From Candidatus Accumulibacter sp. UBA704 (lineage in GTDB: Bacteria; Pseudomonadota; Gammaproteobacteria; Burkholderiales; Rhodocyclaceae): 51,459 bases of DNA. The notes beneath the pieces are model-generated. The model was not told the origin of the DNA. It searched no databases and saw only the letters and a list, made by a program, of their open reading frames with translations. Positions 23,909 to 33,520 of this stretch are shown piece by piece (the stretch's first letter is position 1; every line of letters starts with the position of its first letter). A program made the translations under genes and the position numbers. The DNA is taken from positions 1,636-53,094 of the forward strand of contig DBMG01000001.1 of NCBI GenBank assembly GCA_002304785.1, in the 5' to 3' direction.

Positions 23909-26706
23909 GCCCGAAAGTCTGTCAAATCCTGCTTGATCACGGCAATGAAATCCTGCTCCTCGTCGACTTATCCACACTGGAGATAATCTCGGTCAACGCG
24001 GCGGCAACACGACACCTCGGCTACTCGCGCTGCGAGTTGATCGGGCGGCCGATCACTGATATCGAGTGTTCGCTCACCGATGTCTTCTTCTGGGAAGACG
24101 TGAAGCAGGGAATAGCCCCGGAAGTGCACGACTCGGAAACATCCTACCTGCGCGCGGACGGAAAACAGCTGACAGCGACAAAAACCATCTCCCGCCCTGC
24201 CACCCATCCGGGCTGGGCGGTCATCTGTGCCGTGCCGACCGGCCGACTGCGCCGCACCGAGGACGAACTGGCCGACACAGGGGCACGTTTGCGCGCAACG
24301 CTCGAAGCGACCGCCGACGGCATCCTGCTTGTCGACCGCTCCGGCTCCATCGTCAACATGAACCACAGGTTCTCGCAACTCTGGCAGATTCCCGACGAGA
24401 TTCTGCTGGCTCACGACGATGCCGCCTTGCTCGATTTTCTGGCGTCGTACATGCGCGACCCCGAGGCCTATCGCCGGGGCATGGCTCAGATCCGGCCGGA
24501 TGGCGACGACGAGACCCGCGATATCCTCATCCTTTCCAGCGGCCTTATTCTCGAACGCAAATCGCGCCCGGCGCGCCAGGGCAGGCTGATCATCGGCCGC
24601 GTATTCTCCTTCACCGACATCACCGAGCAAAAGGCCGCGGAGTCCCGTCTGAAACTGGCGGCAAGCGTGTTCTCGCATGCCCATGAGGGCATCCTGATCA
24701 CGGACGCCACCGCGCAAATTCTGGAGGTCAACAGCACCTTCACCCGCATCACCGGATACTCAAGGGAAGAGGTGCTCGGACAGAATGCCCGCATCCTGAA
24801 GTCGGGGCGCCAGGGCCCGGAGTTCTACGGCGCCATGTGGCAGGACCTCACGACGCGCGGGTACTGGAGCGGAGAACTGTGGAACCGCCACAAGAATGGC
24901 GATTTGTACGCCGAGAAACTGAGCATTGCCGCCGTACGCGATTCCGACGACGGATCGCTGCATTACGTTGCGCTGTTCTCCGACATCACCGAGTTGAAGA
25001 AACATCAGCAGCAACTCGAACATATGGCACATTACGACGCCTTGACGGGCATCCCGAACCGGGTGTTGCTCGGCGATCGCCTGCAGCAAGCCATCGCCCA
25101 GTCGCGCAGGCACCAGCGCGGACTGGCGGTCGCTTATCTGGATATCGACGGATTCAAGGAAGTCAACGATGCGCACGGCCACGAAACCGGCGACCAGCTG
25201 TTGATATGCATCGCCCAGCGGTTGCGCGACGCGCTCCGGGAGGGAGACACCCTCGCCCGCCTCGGCGGCGACGAATTCGTAGCCGTGCTCACGGCCATCG
25301 ACAGTCGCCATGAATGCGAAACCGTCCTTTCGCGCCTGCTGCAGGCGGCCGCCACACCGATCAAGGTGCGGCAACACACGCTGCAGCTTTCGGCCAGCCT
25401 GGGCGTCACCCTGTTCCCGCAGGATGGGAGCGACCCCGATACCCTGCTGCGCCATGCTGACCAGGCCATGTATCAGGCCAAGCAGGCAGGCAAGAACCGC
25501 TATCACCTGTTTGATCCGGAAGAAGACCGGCAGACCCAGGCGCATCGAAAAACCATCGAGCACATTGAGCAAGCACTCGAGCGGCAAGAATTCGAGCTGT
25601 ATTTCCAGCCCAAGGTCAACATGCGCACCGGAGTCGTGATAGGTGCCGAAGCCTTGATTCGCTGGCGTCATCCCGACCGAGGCCTGATTTCACCCGGCGA
25701 GTTCCTGCCGCTGATCGAGGGAAGCGACCTGGAGGTACGCATCGGAGATTGGGTGCTGGAATCGGCGCTGACGCAAATGACGGCATGGCATGCTCAGGGG
25801 CTGGATGTCGCGGTCAGCGTCAACATCGCCGCACACCATCTGCAACAGGAAGACTTCCTGCCGCGTCTGCGGGCAAAGCTCGCGACCTACGGCGACGTAA
25901 GACCAGACAGGCTTGAACTGGAGGTCGTGGAATCCGCCGCGCTCGAGGGAATCGCCCAGATCTCGCGCCTGATAGAGGGATGCCGGGTGCTTGGTGTCCA
26001 ATTCTCGCTCGACGATTTCGGTACGGGTTACTCTTCACTCACCTATCTCCGACGCCTGCCGGCGAGTGTGCTCAAGATCGACCAGAGTTTTGTGCGCGAT
26101 ATGCTCTGGGACTCCGAGGATCTGGCAATTGTCGAAGGCGTCATCGGACTCGCTGCCGCCTTCCGCCGCGTCGTCGTCGCCGAGGGCGTGGAAACGGCCG
26201 AGCATGGCGAGTTGCTATTGCGTCTGGGCTGCGATCTGGCCCAGGGATATGGCATCGCCCGCCCGATGCCGGCCGCCGAATTGCCGGGATGGATCGCCAG
26301 CTGGCGTCCCGATCCGGCATGGGCCGACTCCCGCAACATGTCCGCCAGGCGGGACGACCTGCCAATCACCTACGCCGAAGTTGAGCATCGCAACTGGATC
26401 AAGTGCGTGGAGGATTATCTTACCGGCACAAACATGGAACCGCCGCAACTCGACGCCGGCAAATGCCGTTTCGGCAGCTGGCACTTTGGAGACGGGCGCC
26501 AGCACTACGGTCACTTGGACGAGTTCACACCCATCGGCCGCTCGCATGAAGAGGTCCATCAACAGGCCGGGGAACTGATCACGCTGATGCAAGCAGGCAA
26601 TATCGAGGCGGCACGCGACCGCCTGGAAGAATTGCGCTCCTGCCACGACCGGCTGATCAGCCAGTTGCATGCGCTATCGGCAGCGATTGTGCGGGAACGG
26701 TCCTGA
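23905..26706 (+). CDS. PAS-GGDEF-EAL sensor with C-terminal CZB zinc-binding domain
   Basis: This 933-residue cytoplasmic protein has no membrane segments. Order: three PAS-like domains (about 5-110, 130-250, 255-370), a GGDEF domain with an intact LGGDEF at 453-458, an EAL domain with intact EAL at 582-584 plus DDFGTGYSS, and a C-terminal CZB domain from about 820. The CZB zinc ligands are visible: His828, Cys854 in CRFGSW, and later histidines (HYGH, HEEVH). CZB domains sense zinc or oxidants in DgcZ and some chemoreceptors, so zinc or hypochlorous acid control of c-di-GMP turnover is a reasonable inference. Whether it makes or breaks c-di-GMP cannot be told, because both active sites look complete. 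It is translationally coupled to the HD-GYP gene. Confidence 0.93.
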   Translation: MSPKVCQILLDHGNEILLLVDLSTLEIISVNAAATRHLGYSRCELIGRPITDIECSLTDVFFWEDVKQGIAPEVHDSETSYLRADGKQLTATKTISRPATHPGWAVICAVPTGRLRRTEDELADTGARLRATLEATADGILLVDRSGSIVNMNHRFSQLWQIPDEILLAHDDAALLDFLASYMRDPEAYRRGMAQIRPDGDDETRDILILSSGLILERKSRPARQGRLIIGRVFSFTDITEQKAAESRLKLAASVFSHAHEGILITDATAQILEVNSTFTRITGYSREEVLGQNARILKSGRQGPEFYGAMWQDLTTRGYWSGELWNRHKNGDLYAEKLSIAAVRDSDDGSLHYVALFSDITELKKHQQQLEHMAHYDALTGIPNRVLLGDRLQQAIAQSRRHQRGLAVAYLDIDGFKEVNDAHGHETGDQLLICIAQRLRDALREGDTLARLGGDEFVAVLTAIDSRHECETVLSRLLQAAATPIKVRQHTLQLSASLGVTLFPQDGSDPDTLLRHADQAMYQAKQAGKNRYHLFDPEEDRQTQAHRKTIEHIEQALERQEFELYFQPKVNMRTGVVIGAEALIRWRHPDRGLISPGEFLPLIEGSDLEVRIGDWVLESALTQMTAWHAQGLDVAVSVNIAAHHLQQEDFLPRLRAKLATYGDVRPDRLELEVVESAALEGIAQISRLIEGCRVLGVQFSLDDFGTGYSSLTYLRRLPASVLKIDQSFVRDMLWDSEDLAIVEGVIGLAAAFRRVVVAEGVETAEHGELLLRLGCDLAQGYGIARPMPAAELPGWIASWRPDPAWADSRNMSARRDDLPITYAEVEHRNWIKCVEDYLTGTNMEPPQLDAGKCRFGSWHFGDGRQHYGHLDEFTPIGRSHEEVHQQAGELITLMQAGNIEAARDRLEELRSCHDRLISQLHALSAAIVRERS

Positions 26707-26751
26707 CAGAATGGGGCGCGCGGGCTGGCCGGATCGCCAACCCGAAGTCCA

Positions 26752-27717
26752 TCAACGCTCGCGAGAATTCCGCGGCACCCTGCCAGGTTCCGGATTTTCC
26801 ATGCCGAATTCCGCCAGCAGGCTCTGCACTTCCTTCTCGCCAAGTTCGAGGACCTGGCCGCGCTTGAGATTGGGCGGTAGAACAAAGGGGCCGTAGCGCA
26901 CCCGCATCAGGCGGCTGACGGTGACACCGACCGCCTCGAACATGCGGCGGACCTCGCGATTGCGTCCTTCGAACAGCGACACCCGGAACCAGTGGTTGGC
27001 GCCATCGCCCCCCGCATCCTGGAAGGTGGAGAACTGGGCCGATCCGTCGTCCAGTTCGACGCCTTGCAGCAGCTTCTGCTGCGCATCGAGAGACACCTCT
27101 CCAAGCACGCGAACGGCATATTCGCGTACCAGGTTGTAACGCGGATGCATCAGTCGATTGGCCAGTTCACCGGACGTCGTAAATAACAACAAGCCGCTGG
27201 TATTGAAATCGAGGCGGCCGACGGCAACCCAGCGCGATCCGGTCAAGCGCGGCAGCGAGGTAAACACGCTGGGGCGGTGTTCCGGATCGTCGCGCGACAC
27301 GATCTCGCCTTCCGGCTTGTGATAGATGATGACACGCGGCAGGCGGTTAGAGAATTTCAGATTCACCAGCCGGCCGTTGACCTTGATGCGGTCTCCGGGA
27401 GTGGCCGACTGTCCCGTCTGCGCCGTCTCGCCATTGACCGTGACGCGGCCGGCGGCAATCAACTCTTCCATCTCGCGCCGCGAACCGATGCCGCTTTGCG
27501 CCAGCAGTTTGTGCAGTCGTTCCGGCTTGCCGGCAAGTTCCTTGTGCCGAGCGCGCTTCGACGGATCGACTGGGGCCGCGCGCGGCGGCCGGCGTTTCTT
27601 GTCAGCCGGTTGTGCTTCCGGAGATTCCACTTCGGCAGTCGCCGGCCGGCCGCCACGCGACCGACGCGAATCGAGAGCCGCCGGGCGGAAGGGGGTATTA
27701 CGCGGTTTGTTGGGCAT
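26752..27717 (-). CDS. rluB: 23S rRNA pseudouridine-2605 synthase RluB
   Basis: RluB modifies U2605 of 23S rRNA. The 321-residue protein has a basic N-terminal extension of about 60 residues, an S4 RNA-binding domain (about 67-115) and the RsuA/RluB catalytic motif GRLDFNTSGLL with Asp170. A NREVRRMFEAVG block follows, and the C-terminus is basic. Its start overlaps the scpB 3' end by 20 bases. RluE or RsuA are alternatives, but the scpB neighbour and the extension favour RluB. Confidence 0.92.
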   Translation of the reverse strand: MPNKPRNTPFRPAALDSRRSRGGRPATAEVESPEAQPADKKRRPPRAAPVDPSKRARHKELAGKPERLHKLLAQSGIGSRREMEELIAAGRVTVNGETAQTGQSATPGDRIKVNGRLVNLKFSNRLPRVIIYHKPEGEIVSRDDPEHRPSVFTSLPRLTGSRWVAVGRLDFNTSGLLLFTTSGELANRLMHPRYNLVREYAVRVLGEVSLDAQQKLLQGVELDDGSAQFSTFQDAGGDGANHWFRVSLFEGRNREVRRMFEAVGVTVSRLMRVRYGPFVLPPNLKRGQVLELGEKEVQSLLAEFGMENPEPGRVPRNSRER

Positions 27718-28300
27718 CGGCCAAGTCCAGGGTTTGGTTGATCATGTCGAGCGGAGGCAGTTCGGCGACGCTGCGCAGACCGAGGTCGTCGAGGAACTTC
27801 TTGGTGGTGGCCAGAAGAGCCGGCCGGCCAGGCGTGTCGCGATGACCGACGACGTCGACCCATCCACGTTCCTCGAGCGCCTTGACGACCTGTGTCGATA
27901 CGGTGACCCCGCGAATTTCCTCGATGTCGCCGCGCGTCACGGGTTGACGATAGGCGATGATGGCCAGCGTTTCCAGCACGGCGCGCGAATACTTGGGCGG
28001 CTTTTCGGGATTGAGCCGCTCCAGGTAGGGCAGGAACTCGGCGCGTGTGCGAAAGCGCCAGCCGCTCGCCACCTGCACCAGTTCCAGCGGCCGTTCGGCC
28101 CATTCGGCACGCAATTCCTCAAGCAGTACGCGCAGGACATCGTTGCCGATTTCCTCGACGAACACCTTTTTCAGTTCGCCAACCGACAACGCCTGCTGCG
28201 CGCTAAGCAGCACCGCCTCGAGAATCCGCTTCAATTGGGCGGTATTACTCGGGATCTTCGCTTCCGTCCGACTGCTCGCTTCCGTGTTCAAGTCGTCCAT
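27698..28300 (-). CDS. scpB: Segregation and condensation protein B
   Basis: ScpB is the winged-helix kite subunit of the SMC-ScpAB condensin. The 200-residue protein has the paired winged helices and the conserved block KYSRAVLETLAIIAYRQPVTRGDIEEIRGV (split here as KYSRAVLETLAIIAY and RQPVTRGDIEEIRG). It overlaps scpA upstream by 56 bases and rluB downstream by 20, so the three genes are tightly coupled. Confidence 0.94.
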   Translation of the reverse strand: MDDLNTEASSRTEAKIPSNTAQLKRILEAVLLSAQQALSVGELKKVFVEEIGNDVLRVLLEELRAEWAERPLELVQVASGWRFRTRAEFLPYLERLNPEKPPKYSRAVLETLAIIAYRQPVTRGDIEEIRGVTVSTQVVKALEERGWVDVVGHRDTPGRPALLATTKKFLDDLGLRSVAELPPLDMINQTLDLADAQQTA

Positions 28301-29132
28301 CCGTCAACCTCACGTAAATCGGGGCAAAAGCCTCGGCTTGGGTCATCTCGAGCAAGTGCTCGCGCGCCAGTTCCAGCATGGCCAAGAAATGTACCACCAA
28401 CACCTGCGCTCCTAGCGTCACGTCGAACATCCCGACGAATTCGACAAAACCTCCCGCATCGCGCAGGGTGCGCAGGATCACGCCCATGTGCTCGCGCACC
28501 GACAGCTCCTCACGCTGAATCGTGTGCCGGGTGTGCAGTTTTGCCTGACGCACGATCCCCGTCCACGCATCGCGCAGATCATCGGGATTGACTTCCGGCA
28601 GGCGCTGCAGCATCGACTTCTCGACCCACACCTCGACCCAGTCGAAATCCCGTTCAGCTTGCGGCAACTCGTCCAGCTTGTGCGCCGCTTGCTTCATCTG
28701 TTCGTACTCGATCAGGCGTCGCACCAGTTCGGCACGCGGATCCTCGACTTCTTCGCCCTCGACGGCCTTCAGTTTGGGCAGGAGCATGCGGGACTTGATC
28801 TCGATCAGCATCGCCGCCATGACCAGGTAATCAGCCGCCAGCTCGAGATTCTGCGAGCGCATGGCCTCGACGTAAGTCAGATACTGCACGGTCAACGGCG
28901 CCATCGGAATATCGAGGACGTTCACGTTGGCCTTGCGGATCAGGTACAACAACAAGTCGAGCGGCCCCTCGAAGGCATCGAGCATCACCGCCATGGCATC
29001 CGGCGGGATATACAGGTCGAGTGGCAACTGCTCCATCGGCTGCCCGTAGATGCGGGCAAACGGAGCGCCGGATTCGGTCTGGGAGTCGGCCGCTGATTCC
29101 GAAACCTGTTCGATGACGGCGTTATCGCTCAT
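28245..29132 (-). CDS. scpA: Segregation and condensation protein A
   Basis: ScpA is the kleisin that bridges the SMC heads. The 295-residue protein has the N-terminal kleisin motif FEGPLDLLLYLIRKANVNV and YLVMAAMLIEIKSRMLLP. Its C-terminal winged helix includes VHFLAMLELAREHLL. The ATG at 29132 follows GGGGAG; an in-frame start ten codons earlier is less likely. It is 43 bases downstream of trpS. Confidence 0.94.
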   Translation of the reverse strand: MSDNAVIEQVSESAADSQTESGAPFARIYGQPMEQLPLDLYIPPDAMAVMLDAFEGPLDLLLYLIRKANVNVLDIPMAPLTVQYLTYVEAMRSQNLELAADYLVMAAMLIEIKSRMLLPKLKAVEGEEVEDPRAELVRRLIEYEQMKQAAHKLDELPQAERDFDWVEVWVEKSMLQRLPEVNPDDLRDAWTGIVRQAKLHTRHTIQREELSVREHMGVILRTLRDAGGFVEFVGMFDVTLGAQVLVVHFLAMLELAREHLLEMTQAEAFAPIYVRLTDGRLEHGSEQSDGSEDPE

Positions 29133-29175
29133 TGACTCCCCGCTTTCCGGCTGTGCTGCCAAACGGCAACAACGC

Positions 29176-30378
29176 CTAACGGTAACTCAGGCCCATCGCG
29201 GCACGCACGTCGCGCATGGTCTCGCGCGCCAGCTTGCCGGCCTTGGCATTGCCATCGGCGACAATGTCGCGCACCAGCGCCGGGTTATCCAGGTAGGTCT
29301 GCGCACGCTCTTGCATCGGCGCCTGTTCCTTGAGAATGCCGTCAATCACCGGCTGCTTGCATTCGAGGCAGCCGATTCCCGCGCTGCGGCACCCCTTCTG
29401 CACCCACTCTTTGCAGGCGTCATCCGAGTACACCTGGTGTAGCTGCCACACCGGGCACTTGTCCGGCTCGCCGGCATCGGTACGACGCACGCGCGAGGGG
29501 TCGGTCGGCATGCGCCTGACCTTCTGCGTCACGGACGCGGCGTCTTCGCGCAACGTGATCGTGTTGTTGTACGATTTGGACATCTTCTGGCCATCCAGGC
29601 CGGGCATCTTCGACGCCTCGGTCAACAGATATCCGGGTTCGACGAGAATCATCTTGCCGGTACCTTCGAGATAACCCTGGAGGCGTTCGCGGTCGGCGTG
29701 CGACAGACTCTGTGCTTCCTGGATCAGCATGCGCCCCTGCTCCAGCGCTCCGACATCACCGTCCTGCTGGAAACGCGTGCGCAAATGCTCGAAGGAACGC
29801 TTGTTCTTGCTGCCCAATTTGCCCACGGCCTCCTTGGCCTTTTCCTCAAAGCCGGGTTCACGACCGTACAAGTGGTTGAAGCGGCGCGCCAACTCGCGCG
29901 AAAACTCTACGTGCGGAATCTGGTCCTCGCCCACCGGCACCTTGTCGGCACGATAGATGAGGATATCCGAGCTCATCAGCAGCGGGTACCCGAGGAAGCC
30001 GTAGGTGGAGAGATCCTTGTTGGCCAGTTTTTCCTGCTGATCCTTGTAGGTCGGCACGCGTTCCAGCCAGCCGAGCGGTGTCATCATGGAAAACAGGAGG
30101 TGCAATTCGGCATGCTCGGGGACCTGCGACTGGATGAACAGCGTGGCCTGTTGAGGATCGACTCCGGCAGCCAGCCAGTCGATCACCATATCCCAAGTCG
30201 CCTTGTCGATGCCGTGCGGATCATCGTATTGCGTAGTCAGAGCGTGCCAGTCGGCGACGAAGAACAGACAGGGATACTCGCTCTGGAGCTTGACCCAGTT
30301 CTTGAGCACGCCGTGGTAGTGGCCAAGGTGCAGGCTACCCGTGGGGCGCATGCCGGAAAGGACTCGTTCTGCGTACAT
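29176..30378 (-). CDS. trpS: Tryptophanyl-tRNA synthetase
   Basis: The class I synthetase charges tRNA-Trp. The 400-residue protein has the HIGH-type motif HLGH (17-20) and KMSKS (KMSKSYNN). It is longer than the 334-residue Escherichia coli enzyme because of an inserted stretch of about 65 residues before the KMSKS loop (around 185-250), as seen in other betaproteobacteria. It lies four bases downstream of the site-2 protease gene. Confidence 0.96.
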   Translation of the reverse strand: MYAERVLSGMRPTGSLHLGHYHGVLKNWVKLQSEYPCLFFVADWHALTTQYDDPHGIDKATWDMVIDWLAAGVDPQQATLFIQSQVPEHAELHLLFSMMTPLGWLERVPTYKDQQEKLANKDLSTYGFLGYPLLMSSDILIYRADKVPVGEDQIPHVEFSRELARRFNHLYGREPGFEEKAKEAVGKLGSKNKRSFEHLRTRFQQDGDVGALEQGRMLIQEAQSLSHADRERLQGYLEGTGKMILVEPGYLLTEASKMPGLDGQKMSKSYNNTITLREDAASVTQKVRRMPTDPSRVRRTDAGEPDKCPVWQLHQVYSDDACKEWVQKGCRSAGIGCLECKQPVIDGILKEQAPMQERAQTYLDNPALVRDIVADGNAKAGKLARETMRDVRAAMGLSYR

Positions 30379-30382
30379 AGGA

Positions 30383-31036
30383 TTAGTTGAACTGAAAAAG
30401 AAGGATTATCAGGCTTTTGAACATCGCCACGAAAGGCCACATGACGCTACCAAGCACCCCGGTAAAGGACAACAGCAAAAGAATCGGGATGCCCCATCGC
30501 TCAAGTTGGGAGAACCTGACGGCCATTGAGAACGGCATCAGGCTCACCGCGATGCGCCCGCCATCGAGTGGGGGCAGCGGGAGCAGGTTGAGCACCATGA
30601 GCATGATATTGATGCCGATGCCCATTTCGCTCATCATGGCCAGCGGACGGGTGTAGGCGTTGAACGGCATCACGATCGCCAGTTTGAGCAGTACTGCCCA
30701 TCCGAGAGCCATCAGCAGGTTCACAGCCGGACCTGCGGCAGCCACCCACAGCATGTCCCGCTTCGGATTGCGCAAACGCCCGAAATTGACCGGAACCGGT
30801 TTTGCCCAGCCGAAGAGGAACGGACTATTCACGATGAAGAGCAGCAGCGGCAGCAAGACGGTCCCGAAAGGGTCGATGTGCCGCAAGGGATTGAGGCTGA
30901 TCCGCCCGGCCACCCAGGCTGTGGTGTCGCCGAAATGCCGGGCCGCATAGCCATGCGCGGCTTCGTGCAACGTAATGGCAAAGATGACCGGCAGAGCGGA
31001 AATGGCGATCGTCTGGATCAGGGAGGAAATATCCAT
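30383..31036 (-). CDS. Site-2 protease family membrane metalloprotease (M50)
   Basis: This 217-residue protein has about five hydrophobic segments. The zinc motif HEAAH (24-28) lies in the first membrane helix and the second metal motif NLLPLPPLDGGRI in a later one. These are the two signatures of the short FtsH-independent M50 family with no PDZ domain. The substrate is unknown. It is conserved next to trpS and scpAB in betaproteobacteria and lies four bases after the YciO-like gene. Confidence 0.92.
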   Translation of the reverse strand: MDISSLIQTIAISALPVIFAITLHEAAHGYAARHFGDTTAWVAGRISLNPLRHIDPFGTVLLPLLLFIVNSPFLFGWAKPVPVNFGRLRNPKRDMLWVAAAGPAVNLLMALGWAVLLKLAIVMPFNAYTRPLAMMSEMGIGINIMLMVLNLLPLPPLDGGRIAVSLMPFSMAVRFSQLERWGIPILLLLSFTGVLGSVMWPFVAMFKSLIILLFQFN

Positions 31037-31040
31037 GACC

Positions 31041-31667
31041 TCACTCCAGTCCGAACGGCTCGACCGGCCCGCGCCCGATGCGCACCAGGGTTGGCGGCAG
31101 GCTGGTCAGGTCGATCACGGTCGTCGGGGTGGTTCCGCAGTACCCCCCATCGAGGATTAGTTCCACATGATCGTCGAGCCTGTCCTGAATGATCCAGGCT
31201 TCGGTCAAAGGCTCTTCGTCGCCGGGCAGTTGCAGGGTCGACGTCAGCAAGGGCTCGCCAAGCGCTTCGAGCAACGCCAAAGCCACCGTGTGATCGGGGA
31301 TGCGCAGGCCGATCGTCTTGCGCTTCGGGTGCAGCACGCGGCGCGGCAGTTCCTTGGTCCCTTCGAGGATGAACACATAGCTTCCCGGAGTCGCGGCTTT
31401 GAGCAGGCGATACTGGGCATTGTCGACACGGGCGAACTGCGCGATTTCGGAGAGGTCACGACACATCAACGTCAGGTGATGGCGGTCATCGAGCCCGCGA
31501 ATCCGGCGAATGCGCTCGACGGCATCCTTGTCTCCCAGGCGGCATCCCAGCGAATAGCAGGAATCGGTGGGCAAGGCCACGATGCCCCCGGAGCGCACCA
31601 CCTCCGCCGCCTGCGCTAGGAAACGCGGCTGCGGGTCGTCCGGATGGATGGATAGATAGCGCGCCAT
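31041..31667 (-). CDS. YciO/Sua5-YrdC family protein (threonylcarbamoyl-AMP synthase-like)
   Basis: The 208-residue protein has the YrdC fold blocks GGIVALPTDSCYSLGC, RIRRIRG, LMCRDLSEIA and TPGSYVFIL. The family makes threonylcarbamoyl-AMP for tRNA t6A, but the YciO branch often lacks full activity and its role is unsettled. Its place after a PHP phosphoesterase matches the Escherichia coli trpH-yciO pair. It could also supply carbamoyl-adenylate-like chemistry to the short HypF elsewhere in the window, but that is speculation. Confidence 0.9.
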   Translation of the reverse strand: MARYLSIHPDDPQPRFLAQAAEVVRSGGIVALPTDSCYSLGCRLGDKDAVERIRRIRGLDDRHHLTLMCRDLSEIAQFARVDNAQYRLLKAATPGSYVFILEGTKELPRRVLHPKRKTIGLRIPDHTVALALLEALGEPLLTSTLQLPGDEEPLTEAWIIQDRLDDHVELILDGGYCGTTPTTVIDLTSLPPTLVRIGRGPVEPFGLE

Positions 31668-31676
31668 GCACCGGAC

Positions 31677-32555
31677 TCAGAAGGCATCCCAGACCGGCGC
31701 CAAACCTTCCGGCAACGGCATGGTTCCGCCCAGGTCGATGTAGCTCTCTTCCGGACCGTGAAAATCCGAGCCGCAAGAGGCAAGAAAACCATATTCCCTC
31801 GCCAGGCGTGAGAATTGGCTTACGTTGTCCTGCGAGTGGCTGCCCGAGATGACTTCGATGGCCCGTCCTCCACAATTCTTGAACTCGTCGAGGAGATTGC
31901 GCATTTGCAGCCGGGAGAACTTGTAGCGCCCGGGATGAGCGATCACCGCAATGCCGCCGGCACCGACAATCCAGTCTACGGATTCAGCCAACGTCGCCCA
32001 GCGATGCGTGACATACCCCGGTTTTCCCGGCACCAGATACGACTCAAACACGTTGCGGACGTCCTTGCAGATGCCGATTTCCACCAGATATCTCGCGAAA
32101 TGCGAGCGGCTGATCAAGCTCGGATTCTCCGCATACCGCATCGCCCCGTCGAAGCAGTGAGTGATGCCGACTTTCTCGAGTTCCGCCGACATGCGCCGGG
32201 CGCGGTCGATCCGCCCGGAGCGGATCCATGCCAGCCCGGCGTTCAACGCTTCGTTCCGCGGATCGAAATCGAGCCCGACGATGTGCACCTGAAGCCCCCC
32301 CCATTCGATGGAAATTTCCACGCCATCGATAAAACGCATCGACGACTGCTCCGCGACGGCCCGTGCAGCAGCCAGCCCGCCGAGATCGTCGTGATCGGTA
32401 AGCGCGAACAGTTCGACACCGTTTGCCGCGGCGCGCCGAGCCACCTCGGCAGGCGAGAGCAAGCCGTCGGAGGCTCTGGAATGGGAATGAAGGTCGGCGA
32501 CAAGCACGGCTGGAGAGACGATCCGGGGAAAATCAAACGGACGATGATAGCACAC
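31677..32555 (-). CDS. PHP domain phosphoesterase (RNase AM / 3',5'-nucleoside bisphosphate phosphatase family)
   Basis: This PHP-fold metal enzyme has the first metal motif DLHSHSRASDG, LTDHDD, the long middle insertion, AHPGRYK and the final GSDFH. Family members (YciV/TrpH, now RNase AM) degrade nucleoside bisphosphates and short RNA 5' ends. The start is uncertain. The GTG at 32555 has GGAGG five bases before it and gives 292 residues; a frame start at 32600 lacks such a site. It is the first gene of the seven-gene operon ending in rluB. Confidence 0.87.
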   Translation of the reverse strand: MCYHRPFDFPRIVSPAVLVADLHSHSRASDGLLSPAEVARRAAANGVELFALTDHDDLGGLAAARAVAEQSSMRFIDGVEISIEWGGLQVHIVGLDFDPRNEALNAGLAWIRSGRIDRARRMSAELEKVGITHCFDGAMRYAENPSLISRSHFARYLVEIGICKDVRNVFESYLVPGKPGYVTHRWATLAESVDWIVGAGGIAVIAHPGRYKFSRLQMRNLLDEFKNCGGRAIEVISGSHSQDNVSQFSRLAREYGFLASCGSDFHGPEESYIDLGGTMPLPEGLAPVWDAF

Positions 32556-32737
32556 GAACCCCTCCACCGCCCGCCTTAAGGGATGCCGCAGGAAGGCCAT
32601 TGCCAGGCATCGCCCCTACGGCGAAACGGCCGCCCCACTTCTCCCAAAGCATCACGCTCGTTCTGTACCCGGTCAGGATGACGGCTAAGGTACACTATCG
32701 GTTCGACAAACGAAGACAGAAGTTGAAAGGACAGTGA

Positions 32738-33517
32738 ATGGCATTCATTCTGACCGAGAAGCGCGACTCGACAGGCATCATCACGCTGAATCATGCCGAA
32801 AAACGCAACGCCCTGAGCGAAACGCTGATCGAGGAAATCACCGCGGCGCTCGAAGGGTTCCGTGCGCTGGACATCCGCGCCGTGGTTCTGCGGGCGCAAC
32901 CAGGCATCAAGGTCTGGTCGGCCGGACACGATGTCAATGAACTGCCTGTGCGCGGCCGCGATCCGCTCGGCTGGAACGATCCGCTGCGCATCCTGATCCG
33001 CTCCCTCCAGGAATTCCCGGCCCCGGTAATTGGCCTGATCGAGGGCAGCGTCTGGGGCGGCGCGTGTGAAGCGGCCATGGCCTGCGATATCCTGATCGCC
33101 ACGCCGGAGGCCACGTTCGCTATTACCCCGGCAAAACTGGGCGTTCCCTACAATCTGGGCGGCCTGATGACGCTGATCAACATGATTCCCCTGCCGATCG
33201 TCAAGGAAATGCTGTTCACGGCCCAGCCACTGCCCGCAGAGCAGGCGCTGAACCTCGGCATCATCAATTACATCAAGCCCAATGACGAAATCGAATCGTT
33301 CGTGCTCGACATGGCGCAACGCATCAGCGGAAATTCGCCTCTCAGCATCTCGTCGATGAAGGATTCCCTGCGGTTGCTGTCAAGCGCCCACGCCGTGACG
33401 CCGGATCTTTTCGAAAAAATCCAGGGCATGCGGCGCATCGTCTATGATAGTGAAGACTATCAGGAGGGTATCCGCGCCTTCCGCGAGAAACGCATGCCGA
33501 AATTTCCGGGCAAGTAG
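32738..33517 (+). CDS. Methylmalonyl-CoA decarboxylase (crotonase family, YgfG/ScpB type)
   Basis: The 259-residue crotonase-fold protein is closely similar in pattern to Escherichia coli YgfG. It shares KVWSAGHDVNELPVRGRDPL, EGSVWGGACEAAM, LGVPYNLGG and the C-terminal IQGMRRIVYDSEDYQEG. The enzyme decarboxylates methylmalonyl-CoA to propionyl-CoA, the last carbon step in making propionate from succinate. It is a single gene, convergent with the dcuC-like gene. Ordinary enoyl-CoA hydratase is the alternative, but the GRDPL and YDSEDYQEG blocks favour the decarboxylase. Confidence 0.88.
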   Translation: MAFILTEKRDSTGIITLNHAEKRNALSETLIEEITAALEGFRALDIRAVVLRAQPGIKVWSAGHDVNELPVRGRDPLGWNDPLRILIRSLQEFPAPVIGLIEGSVWGGACEAAMACDILIATPEATFAITPAKLGVPYNLGGLMTLINMIPLPIVKEMLFTAQPLPAEQALNLGIINYIKPNDEIESFVLDMAQRISGNSPLSISSMKDSLRLLSSAHAVTPDLFEKIQGMRRIVYDSEDYQEGIRAFREKRMPKFPGK

Positions 33518-33520
33518 GCA

